A stretch of 64,000 nt of DNA from positions 14,081,600 through 14,145,599 of the forward strand of contig CM067059.1 of the NCBI GenBank assembly GCA_033980235.1. Reading direction: 5' to 3'. Shown piece by piece: positions 40,301-49,701 of the stretch (position 1 is its first letter; the number at the start of each line of letters is the position of its first letter). The DNA is from Diadema setosum. Its lineage: Eukaryota > Echinodermata > Echinoidea > Diadematoida > Diadematidae. Both the position numbers and the translations under genes were made by a program. The notes beneath the pieces are model-generated. The model did not search any database. It had not been told where the DNA came from and was given only the letters and a program-made list of their open reading frames with translations.

Positions 40301-40545
40301 CTCTCTCCAAGCAGGGACAAATCCTCACGTGCTACACCTCTGCCATTGTCCACAACTTGAAGCTTGTAACTGGGGATGTCAACACGGACTGCAATGCACA
40401 CGGCTCCAGCATCAATGCTATTAACGACCAGTTCTTCCACACACTGGACCAATGACGGTGTTGCGATACCAGACCGCAGCCTGCTGCGCACATCATGACA
40501 CAGAAGATGAATGGACTGTGGCCGACATTCAGAAGTCATTTTCAT
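25248..40545 (-). CDS. MLH3: DNA mismatch repair protein MLH3 (gene model, 8 coding exons)
   Basis: MutL-family ATPase/endonuclease; in the known family it pairs with MLH1 (MutLgamma) in the nucleus for mismatch repair and meiotic crossover resolution. The model joins 40545-37215, 36963-36772, 35895-35711, 34877-34736, 34311-34049, 33336-33234, 31939-31782 and 25337-25248. All introns are GT-AG and every junction phase matches, giving 1487 aa (vertebrate MLH3 is about 1450). GHKL ATPase motifs: [10 protein letters not shown] (37-46), DNGRG (66-70), GYRGEA (101-106), GTTV and PVRRK (153-170). Residues of about 400-1050 are low-complexity, Ser/Thr-rich linker, as in other MLH3s. The C-terminus keeps the metal-site motifs [12 protein letters not shown] (from 1268), SQACHGAIKF (from 1401) and CAHGRP (1435-1440), so the endonuclease looks competent. 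The first ATG lies 2 nt after an acceptor, so an upstream non-coding exon is expected. The last exon is the least certain part. Confidence 0.93.
25338..31781 (-). other. Large putative last intron of MLH3
   Basis: If the exon at 25337-25248 is right, this is a 6.4-kb intron. It differs from the flanking DNA in carrying fewer inverted-repeat elements and longer non-repetitive stretches. It holds poly-C/G runs (27755-27769, 27900-27914, 28314-28329, 31126-31146) and a CAAAA run (31200-31235). A 155-codon minus-strand frame at 27028-27495 matches no family I recognise. Confidence 0.4.
31612..31744. mobile_element. 133-bp palindromic MITE next to MLH3 exon 7
   Basis: Arms of about 50 bp (31612-31662 and 31694-31744) are inverted copies with a few mismatches; the best part is GACTTTGGATCTGAAATA and its complement. 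A 30-bp loop separates them. It lies 38 bp downstream of the exon-7 donor in transcript direction and supplies the stop codon used if the donor is skipped. Confidence 0.75.
31782..31939 (-). CDS. MLH3: MLH3 coding exon 7 (CAHGRP motif)
   Basis: Acceptor gttcctttgcag before 31939, donor GGACAGCAG|GTAACT at 31782; phase 1 in, phase 0 out. It encodes [11 protein letters not shown] through [15 protein letters not shown] and ends HWEGQQ (residues 1406-1458). The C-x-HGRP metal-site motif is intact. If the donor is not used, translation reads on for 21 codons to a TAA/TGA-type stop at 31716-31718. That would give a 1479-aa form whose last nine or so residues come from a palindromic repeat. Confidence 0.92.
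32463..32881. mobile_element. MITE with internal 105-bp tandem repeat, MLH3 intron
   Basis: Inverted ends: ACTGTAAAACCAGAAAT at the left and ATTTCTGGTTTTACACT at the right. Inside, a 105-bp unit beginning TTTATGAAAATTTCATGCCA starts at 32587, 32692 and 32797 (about 2.7 copies, nearly identical). Each unit also contains the terminal-like TTTCTGGTTT word. The copies are so alike that the expansion looks recent. It lies between MLH3 exons 6 and 7. Confidence 0.75.
33234..33336 (-). CDS. MLH3: MLH3 coding exon 6 (SQACHG motif)
   Basis: Acceptor atccccctgtctccccag before 33336, donor TGCCACG|GTCAGT at 33234; phase 0 in, phase 1 out. It encodes 34 residues, starting [11 protein letters not shown] and ending ILNSQACHG, the conserved QACHG half of the second endonuclease motif. 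The glycine codon is split across the intron and completed by exon 7. The exon is too short to appear as an isolated minus-strand ORF with an ATG. Confidence 0.9.
33555..33674. mobile_element. 120-bp inverted-repeat MITE, MLH3 intron
   Basis: GGGCCCCATTTTATGAAAAG continuing to AAAATTGATT at the left, and its imperfect complement AATCAATTTTAACTCTTCAT to AAACAGGGCCC at the right; arms of about 31 bp. It lies between MLH3 exons 5 and 6. Confidence 0.65.
34049..34311 (-). CDS. MLH3: MLH3 coding exon 5
   Basis: Acceptor tttgtccctgcag before 34311, donor GTTGAG|GTGATT at 34049; phase 1 in, phase 0 out. The donor is weaker than its neighbours (GTGATT) but the frame demands it. It encodes residues 1284-1371, including [24 protein letters not shown] and [22 protein letters not shown]. 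These correspond to human SSTLIPPLEI, FPDTSDSLVLVGKVP and [22 protein letters not shown]. Confidence 0.92.
34736..34877 (-). CDS. MLH3: MLH3 coding exon 4 (DQHA endonuclease motif)
   Basis: Acceptor cccatgcatccag before 34877, donor ACGGCAG|GTACTG at 34736; phase 0 in, phase 1 out. It encodes residues 1237-1283 with VDAKFIACL and [15 protein letters not shown]. The latter is the DQHA(X)2E(X)4E metal-binding signature of MutL endonucleases, with all acidic and histidine positions present. The open frame continuing upstream of the acceptor (to 35131) is intronic. Confidence 0.93.
35711..35895 (-). CDS. MLH3: MLH3 coding exon 3
   Basis: Acceptor gcaagtgcag before 35895, donor ATAGAG|GTTAGT at 35711; phase 1 in, phase 0 out. 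It encodes about 61 residues ending in [10 protein letters not shown]. Joined to the next exon this gives [18 protein letters not shown], colinear without gaps to the human segment ending QQVDNKFIACL. It marks the start of the C-terminal dimerisation/endonuclease domain. The polypyrimidine tract at this acceptor is weak. Confidence 0.85.
36156..36438. mobile_element. Inverted-repeat MITE, MLH3 intron 2
   Basis: Left arm CAGGCTAACTCGGACTCAGG plus AACAACTCGGCC, right arm GGCCGAGTTGTTGCTGAGAC plus CGAGTTAACCTGG: about 36-bp arms with few mismatches around a 200-bp interior. There is no coding content. The short plus-strand frames here are incidental. Confidence 0.7.
36772..36963 (-). CDS. MLH3: MLH3 coding exon 2
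   Basis: Acceptor ccttgtcccgcag at 36964, donor TGGG|GTAGGC at 36772; phase 1 in, phase 1 out. It encodes about 64 residues including ALPF and LKDNRE, which align with the LPFLPRARAE...RQDNRD stretch of human MLH3, followed by an acidic segment ([10 protein letters not shown]). It is moderately conserved; the reading frame and both junction phases support it. Confidence 0.82.
37215..40545 (-). CDS. MLH3: MLH3 coding exon 1 (ATPase domain and linker)
   Basis: The exon opens at 40547 after a tttcatgtccag acceptor; ATG is at 40545-40543 and a second in-frame ATG follows two codons later. It ends in AAAA|GTAAGTAC at 37215, phase 1. It encodes residues 1-1110: the GHKL ATPase and transducer (about 1-390), a long poorly conserved linker, and near the end the MLH3-specific block [21 protein letters not shown], which resembles the human [21 protein letters not shown] segment. 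A single giant exon for the N-terminal three quarters is also the vertebrate MLH3 organisation. The frame stays open upstream to 40602, but that stretch lies in the intron ahead of the acceptor and is not counted. Confidence 0.93.
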
Positions 40546-41776
40546 CTCTGGACATGAAAAACAGACAAACAAAAAGAAGTCTTCATTAAGGGACATGTCC
40601 AAACATGAGTAGTTCTGATATGGGACACTGAATCTCTAATGTGCACGTACATGTATTTACACACCCAATGCTGCAGTTAGAAAATACTGAAAACTTAATT
40701 TTAGTTATCTTTTCCTCAGCACATTTTCAGGCATTTGAAAAGACATTGGTACAAGCATTTCACAAAGAGTAAATGGCAAGCTTCAGGAGTGATGGGAAGA
40801 TGATGAACCTTAGAGTGAGTAAGACTAAGAAAAAGTAAAAGAAAAAGGTATGAAAATTCTGAAAGACTTCCTTAGGGCCCCACTACAACTCTACACTATT
40901 AACCTGTCCTTGCTAGCTTTACGGACATGCACAGATTCATCCAAGCACCCATGGTGTTATGAGGAGGTAGTGCAGCGTGCATCTGTGCATAAGCTAACAA
41001 GGGAAGGGTAAATTTACAGTGGTTAAAAAAAAAAAAGTAGGGGGGTGGGGGACACATTAAGAAAATTCAGTAATCTACATGTAATGTTCACCAAATTTCT
41101 GAGCATTAGTGACAGGACACATCCATGCCAGCAACATACACTTTTCACCGGTAAGAACATGATTTTGACACATTAGGCATTTAGAAACTGGAATGACAAT
41201 AAGAAATATTTAGCGTATACGAATACGCTAACTTTTCATGTAGACTTCCTCGACAATTCTACAAAATGTAGTGGTCTTGGCATAGATAGAATTCTGTAAT
41301 ATCCAGTCCAAACTATTTTTGTCATTATCCATTTAGATTTTTGTTTTTTGTCTACACTTATACCATCAAATAAACTAGAAATTATATATGGTACTACAAT
41401 AGATTTACATTGGTACTAACTTTTAGAAATAGTGTATTTAGACCCAGGTTTCCTCAATCCTCTTTCTATTAAAGGGGAATTGCTACCACTCTCAGTTTCA
41501 CATTAATTGTGCAGACCAAGGACCTATCCAGTAGTTTAGGCCTATAATTAACTAACATTTACAGTTAAGTCTATAATCTTAGGTGAATTTACTCTACTCT
41601 AGATGAGAACCTTGGAATTGGAATCAACATTGCCACATTGGAATATCTTATAACAATTCTATCCACGGACAGCCAGCTGGAGCACCTAACATAATTAATT
41701 AGTAAATTACATGTAATTTTACATATTCCAATTGTTTCACCACGGTAGAGCCAAGTTACCTGCCTACTACTAGCTA

Positions 41777-41842
41777 GTCAGGGCCGGCGGAGCGTTTTCA
41801 AAAGTGTGGGGGCCCACTTCCAGGTTTCATGAGCTAACAAGC

Positions 41843-41873
<31 letters not shown>

Positions 41874-42224
41874 TCAGCTTATCTCTCCCCGTCCACTTCC
41901 GAGTTTCTTCAGCCAACAAGCAAAAAAAAAAAAAAAAAAAAAAAGGGCCTCAGCTCATTCTCTCCCCTTCCATTTCCGGGTGTTTTCACCTGACAAGCAA
42001 AAAAAAAAGGTCTTCAGAGAAAAAACATCACCTTACCGCCGCCATACTTCAAGATCTCTATTTTTATTTAGTGCCACTTACGTACATGTACTTCCGGGTT
42101 AAAAAAAGTGTGGGGGCCCAAAGTGATGACACCTTACAGGCTATATGTATGTATTCCTTTGTATGGTGCACAAAAAGTGTGGGGGCCCAAGCCCCCACGG
42201 CCCCCACGGCTCTGCCGGCCATGC
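41777..42224. mobile_element. Inverted-repeat element with internal tandem units and poly-A runs
   Basis: Ends AGGGCCGGCGGAGC and GCTCTGCCGGCCAT are inverted. AGTGTGGGGGCCCA occurs three times (41804, 42109, 42175). A unit of roughly 75 bp (CTTCCAGGTTTCATGAGC... followed by a long A run and a CTCAGCTTATCTCTCCCC-like block) occurs about three times. A related sequence (CCACTTCCAGGTTTAATCAG, 51979) sits near 51.9 kb. Confidence 0.55.
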
Positions 42225-42361
42225 TAGTTACTACTAAACTTTTAGTCCTGATTTTGAGACAAGGCACCACTGAGTGAGATACAAAATACAATTGATTGTA
42301 ATTTTGTATGCGTAAATGCAACGAACGAAACCAGAGAGTCTAAAGCCAAAGGTAACAACAC

Positions 42362-42822
42362 TAGGGCTTTTTACACTTGCAAATTTTTGCTTAGTCCCGT
42401 ACCAACGGTGGGGCTAAGGGGGGCCTTAGCCATTGCGGTGCTAATCCCGCAATTGCGGTGCCAAGCAAGTGAGTGTAAACAGAACGAAAAAATAATCCGG
42501 GGCTAAGCGACGGACACGAAGTCCGACCCCCACTGACCAATCAGAAACGAGGTAATCAAGTCACGAAGTGCTGCCGATGTGTGCGTGTACTTGTACAGTG
42601 CACAGCGTAATCATGACTATTCATGTGGTTTGGAAAGTACAGCAGGGCTACGACTCATACGAGTGTAAAAAGGTCAGTTTTCTCCTTAGCCCAGGACAAG
42701 AGCTTAGTACGGGATTTATTGGCGAGTGTAAAAAGCTGAAAAAAAAAATCGGTACGGGACTAACGATAGTCCTGGGTCAGAGAAAGTACGGGTTAAGAAA
42801 CACAAGTGTAAAAAGGGCTTAA
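42362..42822. mobile_element. 460-bp terminal-inverted-repeat element upstream of MLH3
   Basis: The ends read TAGGGCTTTTTACACTTG and, inverted, CAAGTGTAAAAAGGGCTTA; similarity continues inward through the TTAGTCCCGTACC and ACGGGTTAAG segments. GTGTAAAAA words recur inside (42663, 42726). There is no transposase. It falls between MLH3 coding exon 1 and the candidate 5' UTR exon. Confidence 0.7.
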
Positions 42823-43013
42823 TAGTATTAGTAATAATACACAGCCCAGTCGCTGTAAAAACGATCCAAAACGCGTAGCGACTGGGCTGTATACGAACGT
42901 AGTTTTTAGTACGAGGGACTAAGCAGAAGATAAAAGTTCTGCCCCTGCCGTCCTGCAACAGTGAAGGGGAGCTAACGTTACACAGCTGATAACTTACTTA
43001 GTATCATACTTAC

Positions 43014-43100
43014 CCCGCTCAACCTGCACTAGAAATACACGGAACCAGCAAGTTATACAGAATTTCCATTTCTCCTGTACGGCAGTGCTGGAGATTTGAG
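43014..43100 (-). other. Candidate non-coding first exon of MLH3
   Basis: The MLH3 start codon sits 2 nt inside an exon, so a 5' UTR exon must lie upstream. On the minus strand the best donor I see is AGCGGG|GTAAGTATG, ending at 43014, about 2.5 kb from the coding exon. The stretch before it holds short upstream ATGs, for example one at about 43073 with a 17-codon frame. The upper boundary and the transcription start are not visible, and 43100 is only a placeholder. Confidence 0.3.
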
Positions 43101-43200
43101 TTGCATGACGCTGATGAGGAGTGCCTACGTACAGTCATATTAACTTAGTACAGAGCATTATACTGGCTCGACTGTGTGTACGTACGTATACGTACCTGTA

Positions 43201-43245
43201 CCCCCCCCCCCCTCCCGTGGACGTGCACCCCCCCCCCCCCCCCCA
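43201..43245. repeat. Poly-C tracts
   Basis: Two C runs (43201-43212 and about 43228-43244) beside the telomere-like element. Such runs are common throughout the window. Confidence 0.9.
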
Positions 43246-43253
43246 CCTCGGTC

Positions 43254-43498
43254 GCGTTTTTTTTTTTACAGACGGCACAGATTGGGGCATGGCGCGTGTT
43301 AAACCTATGGGAAAAACGTTGGGTTAGGGTTTTTGGTTATGGTTATGGTTAGGGTTAGGGTTAGGTTTGGGGTTAGGGTTAGGGTTAGAGTTAGGGTTTG
43401 ATGGTTAGGGTTAGGATTAGGATTAGGGTTAGGTTTAGGGATAGGGTCCCCGATAGATTTTTAGTTTCCCCAATCTGTGCCGTCTAAAAAAAACACGC
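43254..43498. mobile_element. Inverted-repeat element enclosing a telomere-like (TTAGGG)n block
   Basis: Left arm GCG(T)n-ACAGACGGCACAGATTGGGG (43254-43287) and right arm CCCCAATCTGTGCCGTCT-(A)n-CACGC (43468-43498) are near-perfect inverted copies of about 31 bp. Between them lie about 20 degenerate TTAGGG units (43320-43447). The telomere-like tract is therefore cargo of a small foldback element, not a fused chromosome end. Confidence 0.8.
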
Positions 43499-43606
43499 CC
43501 CCCGGTCCCCCCCCCCCCTCCATCCTGTTGAATCGCATGCTATGCTATGAGAGCTACTCCTAGTATACCGCTAGATGAGGATAGAGAAGTTTGCGTTGAG
43601 CTGCCA

Positions 43607-43607
43607 G

Positions 43608-43645
<38 letters not shown>
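43607..43645. repeat. (GTT)n microsatellite
   Basis: About 13 GTT triplets without interruption. Confidence 0.95.
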
Positions 43646-43816
43646 CGATTGGGGAAAGACTTTCAAAAGTAGGCCCTACTGTACTGAGAAAAAAACAACA
43701 ACAAACACACAAAAATAGAGTTTATGTTCAAACGATAATTCTTTGGTCAATCTAAATGTAGCATGATCATAGTGCAGTTCGTAGGCGTAACAAAAATATG
43801 CTCAATTTTGCACCTT

Positions 43817-43932
43817 AACCAGTGTCACACTGGGAGCACCTTTCTTGGGTGCAGCTTTAGACCTTTGACAGACCAGAATGGTATACAAAGCTGCACCTAT
43901 AGGCCTAAAGGTGCTCCCATTGTGAAACGGGT
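43817..43932. mobile_element. 116-bp foldback MITE
   Basis: TGTCACACTGGGAGCACCTT through GGTGCAGCTTT at the left is matched by AAAGCTGCACC through AAGGTGCTCCCATTGTGAAA at the right: arms of about 40 bp, short loop. Confidence 0.7.
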
Positions 43933-46004
43933 ATGGAGTTGCAAAGTTGTGCCTATTTTCTTAGAGTGTAGGGTCTATCACGTCATATCAAATAGAGCGC
44001 GAGGATATAGTAACTTATGCTGTTGTTGCTGGGTTTTTTTTAATTGTTCATTCATACCACGTCCCAAGCATAATTTTGTTTTGTTGTTGTTGTTTGTTTG
44101 TTTTGTTTGATTATTTTGTTAGTCTGTTTGAATTCTTTCTCTTTTTTGCACTTTTCAGAACATGTAAACACAGCGATATACAAGCTATACTCTTAAATGT
44201 GAACTGCTATCCTCACCAAGTAAAATGAAATAATGGAAACTAACAAAACGCAAGAGCAATCCATTTTGTTAGTATATTGCAAAACACACCATACTCTAAC
44301 ATTTTCTTCTCTCTATCCCAGTTAGGGTGTCCTTTAGTAGCACAATAATGATTTCATTTGAAATAATCTTAGCGTGCATCATTATGACACCAGTGGTATT
44401 CCTACGATAAGAGAAGCATTTCAATAACCAGTTCTTTTTATTGTCTCCTCCATCATTATGTCGTCGTTTGTATTCCATATCTTTACATCTTTTTCTGATT
44501 AAGTTATAAAAAGTGAGCGTCAGAACTAATATGCGTCATCACCAAACTCGAGAGGCAAGCAGTCGCCCCATCAGTATCAGTCTGCTATTTTCTTTCACTT
44601 TTATTCTAGGGCACGGTCCATTACTTACATTTTATTTCATATGTTATATGAGTAATATACGATATAGTAGCTCTTCCCGAACTTTAATAATATCAGGCCT
44701 ATCATCACTGTTCTCTCAGAGGGCCCTGTCATTATTTCTACGGTTCGTTATTTTAGAATAAAATAAGATTTGTTATTTCGTAGGTTCCTTGATTAAAAAA
44801 AAAAAGGCGAACTAGGCCTAAGGTTAATAATTTCAAATGTGAATTATTCCGAAAGTTTGTAATTCCGAATATGATAAAGGTTCGTTATGCAGGTATTTAG
44901 AATGTTCGTGAATCCTAAAATGAAAGAAAAAAATATTCCGGAGAGTCGTTCATCCGTAAATGAAACAAAGGTTCTTTATTCCGTTATTCCATTAATCAGA
45001 AAAAGAAAGGAAAAAAAAAAAAAAAGGTTTGTATAGATTTTAGAAGGTTAGTTTGTACACACATCCTTTTCAGTCCATGATTAAGGAACCGTCGGAAATG
45101 AACATCATATATGCACTCAAACAACCTAAAGTGTACAATCGCCTGGTATATCATGACTATACTATACGCCTGATGGGTATAGAAGGGGACGGGACATTGT
45201 GGGCAAAATACTGTAGATCCGCTATACCTTGTCCATAAGAGTGAAAAATAAAAGAATAAACAAATAAACAAAAACGCACTGAGCACAACTGAATGAAAAT
45301 AATCTGTTTATAGACATTCATAATCTTATCCACTACCTTGAATATCCAAGTTGCATATATCATGTTGAGCCTATAATAATTACCACATTTTGTTATACTT
45401 TAGGCCTATATATAGGCGCCTATGTTTTTCATCGAGAATACAAAATAAAATTGAAATGGAAATTGAAATTGAACTAGGCCTTTCACAGTCTAAATCTCGA
45501 GATACACGATGTTCCCTGATGCAAAGATGCTGGAGAAAGTGTTTTCTTCTCAGTGTTTTTATTGAAGCACATATCAACACGTCATTTCACTGTAGGACCT
45601 ATATGTTCCGTTTACTTAAAAGTTTATGTTTTATCCCTCAAATGGCAAGACAGAATATATATGAGATTTATGCCTCCAGAATTTGTAAGTTCACACACCT
45701 CAGTGGCGCTTGATACTGGAAATGAGAGGAAAGTGAGCTAAAAAACAAATAAACAAATGAAATGCCCTTCAAAGAAGGAATCTGGGAAACTAAGCAAATT
45801 TAAGAAGAAGAACATTCATGGCGAAAGAGTGTTAAACTCGAAAGTGTTACACCTTCTCCTGAGCTAATAAAAGGTGTAGCCGCGTAGGGGTTATAGTCTC
45901 ATATTGTATAACGACTATAATGAATAAGAGCTGAATTTGATCTTGGGATCATGCAAGGGTATAGGCTTACGAAAAAAAAAAATAAAGGGATCGTAATTTT
46001 GGTC

Positions 46005-46350
46005 GAGACCCGATTTCAGGTTTCTAACATTTTTTGGTGAGATAATGAGAAACCTCTTATGAAATGTGAAAGAGCATGTAATTCTATGAGGAATTCAATG
46101 TTTATTTGATGAAAATTGGTTTTGAAATGGCTGAGATATCCAAAAAAGAGCAACTCTAATAAAGTGTGGGACCCACACTTTATTACGATCGCTTTGTTTT
46201 ACTTTGTTTTTGGATGTTTCAGTCATTCCAAACCCGATTTTCATCAAATTAACTTTGAATTCCTCTTAACATGGTATGCTCTGTACTACATCATAAGTGT
46301 TTTCTTAGTATCTTGCAAAAAGTTAAACGCCCGATTCTCATCTCCACCAA
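46005..46350. mobile_element. Long imperfect palindrome centred on AATAAAGTGTGGG
   Basis: The centre (46165-46193) is a perfect palindrome, TAATAAAGTGTGGG-A-CCCACACTTTATTA. Symmetry extends outward imperfectly for about 160 bp per arm (GAGGAATTCAA with TTTGATGAAAAT at the left; ATTTTCATCAAA with TTGAATTCCTC at the right). It appears to be a foldback transposon in the region between the divergent genes. Confidence 0.7.
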
Positions 46351-46351
46351 T

Positions 46352-47978
46352 ACTGTACAATACAGCTTAAGAAATAATCATAGCACACGGTCCGCACCAC
46401 AGAATCTCAGGCATCCTTTAATCACAAGTGTCTTTCCTTGCAGTCTTTTACCCCACTTTTCCTCATGTACACATCATTTCTGCACGGAGCAGGGAAATAG
46501 GAGACTCTCAAAATGTGTTCGCTCACAATCTCCCCGCTTGAGATATGATGATGGAGGGTGATTGATAGTCCACCACAAAGTCCCTGGCACAACGTACATA
46601 CATACGTACAGTGTGCGACCAGTGCGACAAATCGTTTACTGTCTCTATGGCAACACGGTAAGACCCGACCGCACAGCTAGGAGTGTGAATGCTGCGCTCT
46701 TGCAATGCATACATGTACATACTGTATGCAACATGCGTTGCGTTGGTGGACAAAATGGTACGCGCGTGCACCATTCTATCCAACGTATGCTGCATGCTGT
46801 AACGTTACGTTTCTCAATCCTTCGGCCTCACGCACGCCCATGATAAACAACGATGGTTGGGTGAATGATGGACACGAAAATGTTTATCGATTTCTTGATC
46901 ATTCCTTCCTTGCAACGCTGCATTCTAACCTAAATTCTGTCAACGAGTGAGATTGTCAGTTCAAGCATGGATGAGAAGATGCAGCGGTAGCAGACAGTTT
47001 ACACAGTATGTAATGAAACTCGTTTTCCATGTATCAATCTTGTGAAGTTGTGCGATGTGGTTTATTCCTTGCTGTAGAGACTGTCTTGATTTCGTTGTTG
47101 ATGGGGCTTATCTTTATGGGTACGGTACATTCTTCGAAATGGTTGGGTGCCAGGGTGGCGTACTAGGGGTCTAAATGATGAACAAGTGCATGGTCGTTTG
47201 AATGGAACAGGTGCATACCAGTACAGTAGCGGCACGATGAAACTGGTCTTATAGTATATACCACCAGCCCCTGCAAGTTTGATATTCCTCGAAGTGCATT
47301 AAAACTTACTGCCAGTAGAACCTTCTCTACAGCAGTGCAGTTGACTTACACTTACAGTAGTGTACAACGTTCTACTGTACACGCAGGCAAACTGGCATGA
47401 TTGTCATGTCAACAAACAACATTTTTTGTCGGTTTCTTTTCTTGTTCTAACCTTGTTCCGTTGTTGGGCTTGACCTTATTCTATAGTATTGATGTTGTCA
47501 TCTTAGAATTTAGGGCCTACTCTGAATCTTATTCTCAAACTTGTTAAACAGGCTAAATGAGAAATTACTAGAAAATCTAGGTCTATTGATCTAGCTAGAT
47601 AATATTATTACAAGAGATTCTACACCTACTAGTTGAACTACATCTACAACAGTGTACATGTACATTGTACAAAGACTCCATGCTAACTGTTACATAGCAG
47701 AGAAGGGGGTGAACTGAGGGGATGAACAAAATTGGGTGTAGACCTACATCATACAAAGGACCCAGCATGCAGAGACTACAGGTAACATTAGCAGATTTCA
47801 TGCACTGAAATGAATTACTTTTGAAAATTTTTGTTTGTTTTTGTATTGTTTTGTTTTACGGGGAGCAGGTAGAGAGTCATGATGCAACATTTTCTGTCAG
47901 CTGAAAGTTTCCTGAAAGATCAGCTCTAAATTTCAGCATCATTTTGATTTAGATCATCCCTATTTTCTACTGTTGCAG
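46352..47978. other. Upstream region of the ZC2HC1C-like gene
   Basis: No coding region. Short CpG-containing stretches around 46560-46860 may be promoter; the leader exon implied by the acceptor at 47978 should lie here but is not identified. No acylphosphatase exon, the gene between MLH3 and ZC2HC1C in human as I recall, was found. Confidence 0.35.
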
Positions 47979-48012
47979 ATTCATTTAAAAGGACACGGCT
48001 GCATATTGTAAG
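47979..48012 (+). other. 5' UTR part of the ZC2HC1C-like start exon
   Basis: A good polypyrimidine-AG acceptor (ccctattttctactgttgcag) ends at 47978, leaving 34 nt of leader before the ATG at 48013. A spliced leader exon is therefore likely upstream. CAG|GTAACA near 47781 is one weak donor candidate. Confidence 0.45.
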
Positions 48013-49701
48013 ATGGCAGGTTCCAGTTCTGCTGTCACCATGTCCAGATATCAAGACAATGTGCGCAGGACAGCGCCTGCAGCTTCCTCGAGGATTCCGG
48101 TCTCTCAAAGGCGCGACGAGGCCCGCCACGTCAGTGCCCCTCACCGCTCAAGACTGCTCATGATGCAGGAATCTTTTCAGAAGAAGCTGATGAAGGAGAA
48201 AGAGGAAAAAATGTTGGCTATTTACCAGCGTCAGAATGAACAGGGTCTTCAGAAGGTGCAGCGGTATAACAGCCAAGAGGGCAACAGCCAAGGCATCGTC
48301 AGAGACTTCTTCCGTGAGAGAAGGGAGATGGAGCAGTCACAGGGCTCCTCAAATGTTATTTCCAGGGACACGCACTTCCAGCAGAAACTGAAAGCGAAGA
48401 GGAAGGCTAGCAGTCTAGCCAGCGATGTGGAGTCGATCAACAGCCAAAACAAAGAAATTGCAAACAAACACCCACATGATGAACAAAGGAGACTTGAGAA
48501 GAACAAAGAGCAAGAGATGCAAAATTATTTGACAAAGCAGCAGCGCTATCAGCAACAACCAACAGGAAAGGCAGCCAAGGGAATGGTACGGTCAAATCCA
48601 CTGGCCCCAATTAAGCGTGAATCCAGTAAGAATAAAACGCAGAATGCTCCTTCCAGTTATGATCACTTTGAGACATCAGAAAATTTGCCCAATGATAGTG
48701 ATGATGACGATGGGGATTACAGCATGAAACCGCTATCTAAGCCGCAAAAAGTTTCTCGTCATCTTTCGAAGCAAGAGACAGATTTCAGTGACAGTTCTGA
48801 CAGCCCGTATAGAGGAGGTCACCCGCAGGGTAGTCACAATCGTCAGCCACTGCAGCAAAAGCCAATGAATTCAAGAAAGGTTGCCCCTCCTATTGCCCGA
48901 GGGAAATCCAATCAGAGGAAACCTCCAAAGGAAAAGCTGTCTGACTTCCAGAAGTGGCAACAGGAGCAAAATCTTGAGCGGCAGGAACGCTTGAAGAAAT
49001 ACGAGGAGAACGCCAAACCTAAGAATGATTATACGGTGGATTATGACAGGGAGCTGGAGCAGGAGATGAACTCCGCCAAGGAGAGGAGGAAAAAAGAGTA
49101 CGAGGACATGATGGCCAAAGAACGCGAGTTAGAGAACTTGATTGCCAGACACAAGAAAGACTTGGAAAAGATGGAGGAAGACAAGAGCAGTGATGAAGAG
49201 GATTCATACACCCCTCGAAAACCTCTGCCGAAGGCTGCTCCAAAGAAGGTGTCTAGAGTGTCCTCAAAGATTGCGGAAGAAGATCCCTACGAAGATGCCA
49301 GCTACTCGCCTTACACCAACGATGACTACGAGAGTAGGGCTGGGGAGTTTAAATCCAGGCAGCGGCAAGCACTGCAGACAAAGCCCAAGGCCAAACCCAA
49401 ACCCAAAGTGAAGGAGCCGGAGGACTTTGCCCCCTATAAGCCCCCCTCACCTGTCCACCATGACACCAGTTTCTATGACCAAGCTGGCGGGGAGGACGAA
49501 GAAATGGTTGACATTGATCTGGAGGAATGCCCTGTTTGTGGGCGGAGATTCGCAACAGACAGACTTGCCAAGCATGCTTTGGTGTGCAAAAAGGCATCCA
49601 AGAAGAAGCGCAAAGTATTTGACATGACAAAGCAGCGGACCGAAGGTACTGAAGTTGCACAGTATGTCGAACATGGCCAGCATCTCAAGAATGAACCAAA
49701 G
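48013..49701 (+). CDS. ZC2HC1C: ZC2HC1C-like coding exon 1
   Basis: Residues 1-563, from ATG (context taagATGG) to donor CCAAAG|GTATGTGAG. It contains the helical N-terminal part and zinc finger 1. The open frame runs seven codons into the intron before TAG at about 49725, so an intron-retaining transcript would encode a 570-aa form lacking finger 2. An acceptor just upstream (ttttctactgttgcag, exon from 47979) indicates a 5' UTR exon farther left, which I could not place. Confidence 0.9.

Noticed and set aside
40546..40602. Upstream extension of the MLH3 frame
   Set aside because: It begins at a TTG and lies before the cag acceptor; the ATG at 40545 is the first in the exon.
40603..48012. 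Acylphosphatase (ACYP1) gene between MLH3 and the zinc finger gene
   Set aside because: Expected from the human order, but no frame with the acylphosphatase signature was seen.
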